Source of the DNA: CAZVRZ01 sp964629965
GTDB taxonomy: Bacteria; Chloroflexota; Anaerolineae; Anaerolineales; UBA4823
Reading direction: 5' to 3'
Assembly: GCA_964629965.1 (NCBI GenBank)
Contig: CAZVRZ010000248.1
Location: 1 to 5,627, forward strand
Length of the DNA: 5,627 nt
Shown: piece after piece, positions 1 to 5,556 of the stretch
Position numbering within the stretch: position 1 is the stretch's first letter
Layout of the letters: each line of letters begins with the position of its first letter
Program-made: the position numbers and the translations under genes
Notes under the pieces: model-generated
Databases searched by the model: none
What the model was told of the DNA's origin: nothing
Seen by the model: the letters and a program-made list of their open reading frames with translations, nothing else

Positions 1-17
1 TCACCCTCCCAGGGTGA
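1..17. repeat. Perfect 7-bp hairpin at window edge
   Basis: TCACCCT (1-7) and AGGGTGA (11-17) are perfect inverted repeats around a CCC loop. The hairpin overlaps the last codons and stop of the small minus-strand frame. No T-run follows on the + strand (AAAA follows instead), and the minus-strand continuation lies outside the window. It could be a terminator for the minus-strand gene or a fold-back artefact at a contig end; neither can be decided here. Confidence 0.4.
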
Positions 18-81
18 AAATGTTGGCAAAATATATCAGACGTGGAATTTCGGTACTATACCGTTGGTGGTTGTCACTCAT
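1..81 (-). CDS. Possible small protein (26 aa), or start of a gene broken at the window edge
   Basis: I do not recognise this product. Read on the minus strand, an ATG at 81-79 opens a frame of 26 codons that closes with TGA at 3-1. The peptide begins MSDNHQRYSTEIPRL and ends IYFANIFTLGG: a polar N-terminus followed by a short hydrophobic stretch, too short for a confident membrane helix. The main support is the translation signal: AAAAAGGAG lies 6 bases upstream of the ATG, better than most ribosome binding sites and hard to dismiss as chance. The gene would diverge from the large secreted-protein gene, with about 630 bases between them. The oddity is that the stop codon coincides with the first bases of the window and lies within a hairpin. 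It could therefore be a genuine small protein, or the N-terminus of a longer protein whose continuation is lost through a frameshift or a contig-end artefact. Existence of a translated start: moderate confidence. Full extent: low. Confidence 0.4.
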   Translation of the reverse strand: MSDNHQRYSTEIPRLIYFANIFTLGG

Positions 82-87
82 GGTCTG

Positions 88-96
88 CTCCTTTTT
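88..96 (-). promoter_or_regulatory. Ribosome binding site of the small minus-strand frame
   Basis: On the minus strand the sequence reads AAAAAGGAG, then six bases (CAGACC), then ATG. The match to the anti-Shine-Dalgarno sequence and the spacing are both close to ideal. It is the main reason for taking the 26-codon frame seriously. Confidence 0.5.
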
Positions 97-441
97 CTTG
101 GCCGAATCAGAAGCTTACCACGATGTCAGCCACCTATTAGATTAATTTTGTCCGGTAGTGAAACTTTGCCACGATTTGGGCTTGTCGGCAAGCCTCTCTT
201 TTGTTAAGTTTGTCAGTCAATCAGTGTGTGGAGATAAGATTATATCGTCTGAGCTGGCAAAATCCCTTGAAATTCTTACGTACTGGACTTTCGCCAATTT
301 TGTTTGGGGGTTAGAAACCACCGAACCACGCAGATGGGTTTGAATTGGACGTTAGGGTGCTCACGACCGGCCTGGGGGAGGATAAGATTGGGCGAGCTTG
401 TATCTCTCTGTGCGCGTCTGCGCTCGTCCGTGTCCTCCAAG

Positions 442-453
442 AAATCCGGATTT
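442..453. promoter_or_regulatory. Perfect 12-bp palindrome, candidate operator
   Basis: AAATCCGGATTT is a perfect palindrome about 40 bases upstream of the candidate -10 element at 495-500. A symmetric site in this position would suit a dimeric DNA-binding regulator. No second copy is present upstream of the gene, so the role is inference only. Confidence 0.25.
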
Positions 454-491
454 GGAATTGCTGGGTTTTAGCTGAATTACATGCATTTTTA

Positions 492-500
492 TGTTATCAT
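492..500 (+). promoter_or_regulatory. Candidate extended -10 promoter for the large gene
   Basis: TGTTATCAT contains TATCAT (five of six matches to TATAAT) preceded by TGn, the extended -10 pattern. A good -35 box is not visible; CTGAAT at 472-477 is the best at the usual spacing. A second TGTTAT lies 14 bases downstream (506-511), so start-site choice is uncertain. If used, transcription would start near 507 and give a leader of about 200 bases. Confidence 0.3.
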
Positions 501-518
501 GTTCTTGTTATATACAAC

Positions 519-537
519 GGTCTTTCTTAATAAGACC
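519..537 (+). promoter_or_regulatory. Leader hairpin or operator (6-bp inverted repeat)
   Basis: GGTCTT (519-524) and AAGACC (532-537) are perfect inverted repeats around a 7-base AT-rich loop. The site lies just downstream of the candidate -10 element, so it would form at the very 5' end of the transcript or serve as a binding site overlapping the start point. Confidence 0.3.
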
Positions 538-554
538 TGCATTGTAGACTTTAC

Positions 555-601
555 TGCAGCAAGCCGCTTGTCTATGCTGTACTGTTGGCGTCTTTGCTGC
601 A
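555..601 (+). promoter_or_regulatory. Leader stem-loop with 8-bp base stem
   Basis: TGCAGCAA (555-562) pairs perfectly with TTGCTGCA (594-601). Inside, GCC (563-565) can pair with GGC (587-589), extending the stem past a small bulge. Together with the T-tailed hairpin two bases downstream it gives a folded leader of about 70 bases. It resembles no riboswitch class that I recognise. Confidence 0.3.
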
Positions 602-603
602 TG

Positions 604-625
604 AAATCCTTTCAAAGGGTTTTTT
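604..625 (+). terminator. Weak terminator-like hairpin in the leader
   Basis: AAATCCT (604-610) pairs with AGGGTTT (616-622), with one T-G wobble and a TTCAA loop, and a run of six T spans 620-625. It has the shape of a weak intrinsic terminator about 85 bases before the GTG start. It might end short leader transcripts (attenuation) or simply be chance in AT-rich DNA; the stem is short and weak. Confidence 0.3.
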
Positions 626-693
626 ACCGGCCATTATTTCATTTGCAATGATGGCTTTGGTACCTTGTTGATGGCAACCCAATTCCAATTTAC

Positions 694-701
694 AAAAGGA
701 G
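694..701 (+). promoter_or_regulatory. Ribosome binding site fixing the GTG start
   Basis: AAAAGGAG ends nine bases before GTG at 711. It is the only good Shine-Dalgarno match near the 5' end of the long frame, and the GTG it serves opens directly into a signal peptide. Later in-frame ATG codons (for example Met19) lie inside the hydrophobic core and would destroy the signal, so GTG is the start. Confidence 0.8.
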
Positions 702-710
702 TGTGAACAA

Positions 711-3700
711 GTGGAAAGATTCATTAGACCCTTTGGGCTAGTTGCTGTTGGCCTACTGGTGTTCATGGTAACTGCTCTATGGGGCATTGATCAGGTCAGC
801 GCCCAGCATGCCGCCGTGGAAGACTCGTTTGCCAGTTCGCCTGCTTTGAGTGGCCCTGCCCGATCCCTGGCTGTCGTGGATGTCTGCGGCGAGATCACGA
901 CCGACACCACCTGGGCGGGGGGGAACATTTATGTGGCCAATGCCTGTAACGTCATTGTCAATCCTGGCGTTACCCTCACGATTCAAGAAGGCGCGATTGT
1001 GAAATTTGGCGGTAACTGCTACCTTAGTTACGATAACAACTGCGCTTTGGCCATCAAAGGGACGCTGCGCACCCAGGGCACGGCAGCCAACCCGGTGATT
1101 TTTACCAGCCTGAAGGATGACAATCACGGCGACGACACCAACGGCGACGGCCCCAGCCTGGGCAGTCCTGGTCAATGGTATGGCCTTCATTTCATGCCCG
1201 CCAGCCAGGGGGACATGAGCCATACCGAAGTATATTATGCGGGTTCCGGGGTATATGGACGTTGGGATGGATTGATTTACCTAAGCCGGGCGCAGATTTA
1301 CGTCAACGATGCGACCCTCTCTCTGCAATCCTCCGAGGTGGCTTATAGCCTCAAGACCGGCATCGCCCTCTACGGCGCCAATACCCAGGCCACATTGGAT
1401 TATGTGCGCGTCATCAGCAACACCGGGGCGGCGGAGTCCGGTTATTTGGGCGGCATTTACCAGCACACGCTTGACATGGATGCGGTTTACCATAACCTGA
1501 CCCTGGAGGATAACAGCCGCGATGTGGTCGCGCTTAACTGGCTTGACAATTGGAATACTTTCAGTGGGGATGTCATTCTCGATGGCGCGCCGCTGATGCC
1601 CTACCCCACCAGCGGCGGTCGCAAAGTACCGGCCGGGTATGCCCTGACCCTGTCTCCCGGCACGCTGTTACGTTTTGGCAATTTTTCCAGCCGGATTATC
1701 ATCGAAAATGGCGCTCACCTCACTGCTACCGGCGCCATTGACCAGCCTATCGTGTTCGCAGCCGAAGTGGATGGTTCAACCGGCTACGACGGCAAATGGG
1801 ACGGCCTGTATATCGATACGACTGCTTCCGCCAGCCTGGAACACGTGGAAATGCGCCAGGGCGGTGGAGGCTATTACCAGCCCGCGATCTTATGGGTGCG
1901 CAGTTCGGATGTGACCCTGCGCGATCTGAGCATCCATCATAGTTGGAATGATGGCTTGCGGGTCAGTGGTGGCGCGTCTCAACTGACCCTGGAGAATGTG
2001 ACCCTGCACGATAATACTCGCGATGGCCTGGTGATGGGCAGCAAAGATGGACAGGTGACTGTCAACGGCGGCGCTATCCATCACAATGGCAGCAATGGGG
2101 TCTATTTACACAATGCCGCCTACTCCGGCGAAGAAAAACCACAAGACCAGACCCTGCTGCTGGACGGAGTTGACGTGCACGACAACACCGCCGCCGGTTT
2201 GTACATAAAGAGCGGCGGCTCGCAGGTCACTCTGAAGAATGTCAACCTGACCAACCAAGGCGGGGCCGCCATCCGCCAGCACCCCGACAATGACTCGCCG
2301 GTTTTTGTTAACACCAGCCTCAGCGGCAATCAATTGAATGGCATTTCACTGGAATCAGGATATGTAGAAGCAGCTCGCCATTGGGGTGCGGGGTGGCCCG
2401 GCCTGCCCTATGTGGCAGAGAACACTCTTTATGTCCGCAACACGGGCGCACTCTCCCTGGAGCCCGGCCTGACCTTGCGCTTGCCGGTGGGGTATGGCAT
2501 TAGTGTTTACGGCAGCCTGACCGCGCTTGGCATGGCCGAGATGCCGATCCGTTTTTGGGGCATCCAGCAGTCGCCGGGTGGCTGGGACGGCATCGAGTTT
2601 CACGAGGGCAGCACCGGTATCCTGCAGCACTGCGAGATTGCCTATGGCGGACGCGAGTATTGGGGAAATCTGTCGCCCATGCTGAGACTCAATACCAGCG
2701 GGACGGTGATCGTCCAGGATTGCGCCCTGCACACCAGTTATTCTCACGGCATTTACGCTGGTGTAGATGGCGCTCATTTCATCCATCAAAACCGCTTCTA
2801 CGCTATCCCTAGCTTTGGCGCCAATATCTCCAGCGCTGCCACCTCCCTGGATGCCCGTTTCAACTGGTGGGGGCACGCCAGCGGGCCTTTCCATACCACG
2901 CTCAACCCTGATGGCCAGGGAGTAAAAGTTGGCGATAACGTGATCTTCGATCCCTGGCTGACCGAGGCGCCTGTAACACCCAGCGGCGTGGTGGTAGAAA
3001 TACGCGGGCCTGGCACGATCTCCCCCGGACAAACGGTGGACTATGCGCTCACGTATGCCAACCACACCACGGCGACCATACAAAACGCAGTCTTGGTCTT
3101 CCAGATGCCATCTGCTTCGAGCTATATCACCAGCACCCACGAAGGACGCTATTGGATCGATCGCCAACAGATCTTCTGGCGTTTAGGTGACCTCTTGCCA
3201 GAAACACAGGGTACGGTTTCGGCGAAAGTGCGCTATCGCTGGGGGCTGGCGGCTGATTACACCGACACCAGCATCGCGGTGCTGGTGGGCAGCAATCTCA
3301 ACCAATCGCTCTTTGATCTCAATGCTTACCTGGCTTACGAGCCAACCCTGCTGACTGGCAGCCAGCCGTTGAGCGAGGCGGAATTCGCCGCCGAACGCGC
3401 TGCATCTCCAGACCTGCAAACCCTGTATGACCAGGCGCTGGCGGATGGTTTTGTTTATGGCAGCGCCGAGTGGATGACCATCAGCCAGGGCTCCCCCATC
3501 TTACAAGCTATCCTGATCCAGCCGGATCGCCGGGAAGTGCGCTTTTTGCGGCGCCAGGGCGATACGGTGAACACCAACACTTACAGCCAGGCCGGATTGA
3601 CCATCGCAGATACGACCGGCAGCGTTAGCATGGGATTGGACAACCATGACTTCACCTTCTCCGGCGGCTATGTCGAGGCGCCAACCAGCATGCCTGGCGT

Positions 3701-5309
3701 GCTGGCACTCTCTGCACAATGCAGCACCGGCACCTGCGTGCGCAACTGCCTGATGGCGGCTGCCGCCAAGTGTATGATCCCTGACGAGGTGGGCGAGGTG
3801 GTCACTGTGCTGAACACTGTGGCCTGCGTTGATCCTACCAGCGTTGACTGCCGGCGCGCCATTCGCGACGCGGCTTTGGCGGCTGCGAAAGCCGCGCCGG
3901 TAGTAGGCTGTGTCCTGGGTGGTGTGGATTGTTTGACAGATTGCAACCAGGATAAAAACACACACTGCTGCACAGGGGCGAAATATATACCGCCCAGCGG
4001 CGTACGCGGTGGGATGATGAACTTCTTCGGTATTCGCGCCTGTGAACTCTGGGAGTGCAACCCGACCTTGGGGAGTTGGGCGGGCATGTCCAAGTTCACT
4101 TACTGCGCCATGAATCAACGCTGCGTGGCGGGCGTTAGCCCAGCAGGTGGCTGTAAGTCGTGCCAGGATGAGCCAAGCAGTGTGAACGCCGATGTGTGCA
4201 GCCTGGCAGGCAGCGGGTCGGGCGTAGATTGCAAGGACTCGTCTTTCCGCCGCGCCTCTGATCCCAACGAAAAATTCGGTCCCCAGGGAGATTTACTGCC
4301 CGGGCAACTGGTCACTTACACGATCACCTACGAGAACGAAGGAGTAGGGATCGCATACGGCGTTTATGTCGTGGATATATTGAGCGAGTCTTTCGATGAC
4401 AGCACCCTGGCGATCCAGGGTAACGGGCGCTATCTGGCGCCCAGCCACACCCTGCTTTGGGATGTCGGGGAACTGGCGCCTAAAGGCGAACCCGGTTCGT
4501 CCGGCGCAATCACCTTCAGCGTGCGCCTGCGGGGCGATCTCGCCGGAGGTACGGTGCTTGCCAACCAGGCAGTTGTGTATTTCCCCAGCGTGCCGGAAGT
4601 AACCCCCACCAACGCGGTGGTGAATGTGGTGCAGCCCGCTGTGGCCCATCCACAAGCGGTTACCACCTCTTACGTTACACCGCTGGCGATCACCTTATCC
4701 GGCGAAGAGGTCTCGGCTGCACCGCTCACCTACCAGGTCGTCGAGCCGCCTTCGTATGGTGTGCTCTCCGGTGCGCCGCCCAACCTGTCATACACCCCGA
4801 TGCAGAACTACAGCGGCCCGGATCGCTTCAGCTTCGTCGTCAATAATGGCCTGATCGACAGCCGCCCGGCGGATGTCCACATCACCATCACCCCCGGCGG
4901 CGACTCGACGCCGCCGCAACTGACCTGGTTTGCCCCTGCTGCCGGCACAGTGATCACGCCGACCTTGCAGCCCGTCTTTACCGGCCCCGGTGGGACAGTT
5001 TATACACCGGCAATCACTCTGGTGTTCTCCGAGCCGCTCAACCCAGAGAGCATCAACAGTGCCACATTGCTCCTGAGCAGCAGCCAGGGCGATATTCCGT
5101 TGATTGTGTACTACGATAGCCTGCTGCGCCGGGTCACCGCTTATCCCAGCACGCCTCTGGAAGAAGGGCAAACCTATACCATCACCGCCACCACTTCTAT
5201 CCAGGATGCAGCCGGCAACCCGCTGGCAGCCTCCCGTGCCTGGGAGTTCCAGACGCAGGCGGCCCTGCCGCCAGTCAAACAAATCTACCTGCCGATTTTG
5301 AGGCGATAG
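711..5309 (+). CDS. Large secreted modular protein: beta-helix repeats, DUF11-like and Ig-like domains
   Basis: Exported multidomain surface protein, probably an adhesin or carbohydrate-contacting protein; no enzymatic residues can be assigned. Domains by residue: Sec signal peptide 1-31 (ERFIRP, hydrophobic core 8-26, likely cleavage after VSA31); right-handed parallel beta-helix in three units, 57-285, 286-547 and 548-750, closed by FNWWG (717-721) and DPWL (747-750); DUF11-like Ig domain 760-845; unrecognised linker to about 1003; cysteine-rich segment 1004-1174; second DUF11-like domain 1184-1309 opening with DPNEK; cadherin-like Ig domain 1310-1394 (LSYTPMQNYSGPDRFSF); SbsA-like Ig domain 1400-1515 (LVFSEPLNPESINS ... 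DAAGNPL); tail IYLPILRR 1525-1532. The family is known for cell-surface and secreted proteins; there is no LPXTG motif, hydrophobic anchor or dockerin. The acidic calcium-type residues usual in cadherin-like repeats look degraded (GEEVSAAPL). It is probably a monocistronic unit ending at the hairpin just downstream. Frame and export are near certain; function is unknown. Confidence 0.95.
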   Translation: MERFIRPFGLVAVGLLVFMVTALWGIDQVSAQHAAVEDSFASSPALSGPARSLAVVDVCGEITTDTTWAGGNIYVANACNVIVNPGVTLTIQEGAIVKFGGNCYLSYDNNCALAIKGTLRTQGTAANPVIFTSLKDDNHGDDTNGDGPSLGSPGQWYGLHFMPASQGDMSHTEVYYAGSGVYGRWDGLIYLSRAQIYVNDATLSLQSSEVAYSLKTGIALYGANTQATLDYVRVISNTGAAESGYLGGIYQHTLDMDAVYHNLTLEDNSRDVVALNWLDNWNTFSGDVILDGAPLMPYPTSGGRKVPAGYALTLSPGTLLRFGNFSSRIIIENGAHLTATGAIDQPIVFAAEVDGSTGYDGKWDGLYIDTTASASLEHVEMRQGGGGYYQPAILWVRSSDVTLRDLSIHHSWNDGLRVSGGASQLTLENVTLHDNTRDGLVMGSKDGQVTVNGGAIHHNGSNGVYLHNAAYSGEEKPQDQTLLLDGVDVHDNTAAGLYIKSGGSQVTLKNVNLTNQGGAAIRQHPDNDSPVFVNTSLSGNQLNGISLESGYVEAARHWGAGWPGLPYVAENTLYVRNTGALSLEPGLTLRLPVGYGISVYGSLTALGMAEMPIRFWGIQQSPGGWDGIEFHEGSTGILQHCEIAYGGREYWGNLSPMLRLNTSGTVIVQDCALHTSYSHGIYAGVDGAHFIHQNRFYAIPSFGANISSAATSLDARFNWWGHASGPFHTTLNPDGQGVKVGDNVIFDPWLTEAPVTPSGVVVEIRGPGTISPGQTVDYALTYANHTTATIQNAVLVFQMPSASSYITSTHEGRYWIDRQQIFWRLGDLLPETQGTVSAKVRYRWGLAADYTDTSIAVLVGSNLNQSLFDLNAYLAYEPTLLTGSQPLSEAEFAAERAASPDLQTLYDQALADGFVYGSAEWMTISQGSPILQAILIQPDRREVRFLRRQGDTVNTNTYSQAGLTIADTTGSVSMGLDNHDFTFSGGYVEAPTSMPGVLALSAQCSTGTCVRNCLMAAAAKCMIPDEVGEVVTVLNTVACVDPTSVDCRRAIRDAALAAAKAAPVVGCVLGGVDCLTDCNQDKNTHCCTGAKYIPPSGVRGGMMNFFGIRACELWECNPTLGSWAGMSKFTYCAMNQRCVAGVSPAGGCKSCQDEPSSVNADVCSLAGSGSGVDCKDSSFRRASDPNEKFGPQGDLLPGQLVTYTITYENEGVGIAYGVYVVDILSESFDDSTLAIQGNGRYLAPSHTLLWDVGELAPKGEPGSSGAITFSVRLRGDLAGGTVLANQAVVYFPSVPEVTPTNAVVNVVQPAVAHPQAVTTSYVTPLAITLSGEEVSAAPLTYQVVEPPSYGVLSGAPPNLSYTPMQNYSGPDRFSFVVNNGLIDSRPADVHITITPGGDSTPPQLTWFAPAAGTVITPTLQPVFTGPGGTVYTPAITLVFSEPLNPESINSATLLLSSSQGDIPLIVYYDSLLRRVTAYPSTPLEEGQTYTITATTSIQDAAGNPLAASRAWEFQTQAALPPVKQIYLPILRR
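917..923 (+). repeat. Seven-G homopolymer early in the coding sequence
   Basis: Seven consecutive G span codons 69-71 (Ala-Gly-Gly), soon after the signal peptide. A one-base gain would bring TAA into frame at 947-949 of the present numbering, and a one-base loss TGA at 1000-1002; both would truncate the protein to roughly 80-100 residues. The tract is short for a phase-variation switch. Confidence 0.5.
1911..2360 (+). repeat. Run of six beta-helix coils, about 24 residues each
   Basis: Residues 401-550 split into six coils starting at 401, 425, 449, 481, 506 and 530. Four are 24-25 residues long and the third is stretched to 32 by an insertion (AYSGEEKPQDQ). Each follows '[VL]TL-x-[ND]-[VLG]-x-[LIV]-H-[HD]-...-G-[LV]'. 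Histidine occupies the same position in four successive coils (409, 433, 457, 490), followed by H or D (410, 434, 458, 491). In a right-handed beta-helix such residues stack in a ladder along one face. Confidence 0.7.
3720..4232 (+). other. Cysteine-rich segment inserted between two DUF11-like domains
   Basis: Residues 1004-1174 contain 19 of the 25 cysteines of the whole protein: 1004, 1009, 1013, 1021, 1039, 1047, 1067, 1074, 1078, 1086, 1087, 1111, 1116, 1132, 1138, 1148, 1151, 1163 and 1174. The first part looks helical, with Ala-rich stretches (LMAAAAKC, AIRDAALAAAKAAPVVGC). The second part is loop-like, with a CC pair and short C-x2-C and C-x4-C spacings. I do not recognise the fold. 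Being extracytoplasmic, the cysteines probably form disulfides; metal binding is a weaker alternative. Confidence 0.7.
5283..5306 (+). other. C-terminal IYLPILRR tail motif
   Basis: The last eight residues (1525-1532) follow the SbsA-like Ig domain after a short linker (AALPPVKQ). They form a hydrophobic strand ending in two arginines. I recall similar endings ([IV]YLP[LI][LV]xR) in many exported Chloroflexota proteins, which would make this a possible sorting or anchoring tag. That recollection could not be checked here. Confidence 0.45.
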
Positions 5310-5333
5310 GAGACTTTATCGCCACGCCAACAC

Positions 5334-5396
5334 CCCAACCCCTCCCCAACGCACTGGCGTGCGCCGGGGAGGGGTTGGGTATAACAATCTATTTTT
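5334..5396 (+). terminator. Strong GC-rich hairpin with delayed T-run
   Basis: 5334-5347 and 5366-5379 form a perfect 14-bp stem (CCCAACCCCTCCCC with its complement). The loop can fold further: CGCAC (5350-5354) pairs with GTGCG (5359-5363) around TGGC, so the structure is a hairpin on a hairpin. Five T follow at 5392-5396, 12 bases after the stem, later than in a textbook intrinsic terminator. It begins 24 bases after the stop codon and is the only plausible end of the large transcript here. It may instead be a copy of a dispersed palindromic repeat. Confidence 0.6.
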
Positions 5397-5424
5397 CATC
5401 AAGCTCCTTTTCACTGATAGTATT

Positions 5425-5452
5425 GCATCAAAGGATTTAGAACCATTGATGC
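5425..5452. repeat. 7-bp inverted repeat downstream of the terminator
   Basis: GCATCAA (5425-5431) and TTGATGC (5446-5452) are perfect inverted repeats around a 14-base spacer. Two T-G wobble pairs could extend the stem on the + strand RNA. No T-run follows. It could be a minor RNA structure or a binding site in the intergenic region; no function can be assigned. Confidence 0.35.
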
Positions 5453-5464
5453 GGCTTCAGAAAA

Positions 5465-5478
5465 ATCCAAATTTGGAT
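5465..5478. promoter_or_regulatory. Perfect 14-bp palindrome, candidate operator
   Basis: ATCCAAATTTGGAT is a perfect 14-bp palindrome about 80 bases upstream of the possible start at 5557. Its position would suit a regulator site for that gene. It shares the ATCC...GGAT ends with the 12-bp palindrome at 442-453, but the centres differ, so a common regulator is only speculation. Confidence 0.3.
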
Positions 5479-5556
5479 GATTAGTGTGATCAATTAGTTA
5501 AACTACAAAGTTCGATACAAAAACTTACCAAGACAACATTATTCATCGAAGCTCAC

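Larger units (their letters stand above)
82..710. other. Long intergenic region without a convincing gene
   Basis: About 630 bases separate the divergent small frame from the large gene. The stretch is visibly richer in A and T than the coding sequence to its right. Two short + strand frames (158-343 from GTG, 345-530 from TTG) have no ribosome binding site and give peptides of no recognisable type, so I do not call them. The left part (about 100-440) shows little beyond two copies of GATAAGATT at 233-241 and 381-389. The right part (about 440-625) holds a palindrome, a candidate promoter and several hairpins, entered separately. It most likely contains the promoters of both flanking transcripts and a long 5' leader for the large gene. 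Confidence 0.6.
879..2960 (+). repeat. Threefold beta-helix unit (divergent internal repeat, protein level)
   Basis: Residues 57-750 repeat one plan three times. Each unit opens with a strand ending in a 'PG-x-x-L' turn (NPGVTLTIQEGAIVKF, SPGTLLRF, EPGLTLRL). A strand with a 'G-x-L/H-x-x-x-G' step follows, then a 'P-[IV]-x-F' strand (NPVIF, QPIVF, MPIRF), then the box G-x-W-x-G-[LI]-x-[FI]: GQWYGLHF at 154-161, GKWDGLYI at 361-368, GGWDGIEF at 623-630. The DNA copies are well diverged, so this is an old duplication rather than a recent tandem repeat. The pattern matches pectate-lyase-like right-handed beta-helices (PbH1-type repeats). Confidence 0.75.

Noticed and set aside
158..343. Open frame of 61 codons on the + strand starting at GTG
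   Set aside because: There is no ribosome binding site, the start is non-ATG, and the peptide resembles no known protein; such frames are expected by chance in a region this size.
233..389. Two copies of GATAAGATT (233-241 and 381-389) as a possible repeated regulator site
   Set aside because: It is only nine bases, two copies 148 apart, with no link to a promoter; chance similarity in AT-rich DNA is sufficient explanation.
345..530. Open frame of 61 codons on the + strand starting at TTG
   Set aside because: It has a TTG start without a ribosome binding site, an implausible composition, and it overlaps the candidate promoter and operator elements.
2355..3167. 270-codon open frame on the minus strand
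   Set aside because: It lies entirely antisense to the beta-helix and DUF11 coding sequence, whose protein pattern is unmistakable; long antisense frames are common opposite GC-rich genes.
3501..4118. 205-codon open frame on the minus strand
   Set aside because: It is antisense to the linker and cysteine-rich segment, with no recognisable product. The domains on either side show that the + frame is continuous here.
711..5309. Pectate lyase or other polysaccharide lyase activity of the beta-helix part
   Set aside because: The fold is compatible, but no catalytic Asp/Arg/Lys set could be identified by eye, and the same repeats are common in non-enzymatic adhesins.
5334..5379. Possible G-quadruplex in the GC-rich palindrome
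   Set aside because: Each strand carries only three adjacent runs of three or four G, and the fourth run needed for a standard quadruplex is missing; the hairpin explains the sequence better.
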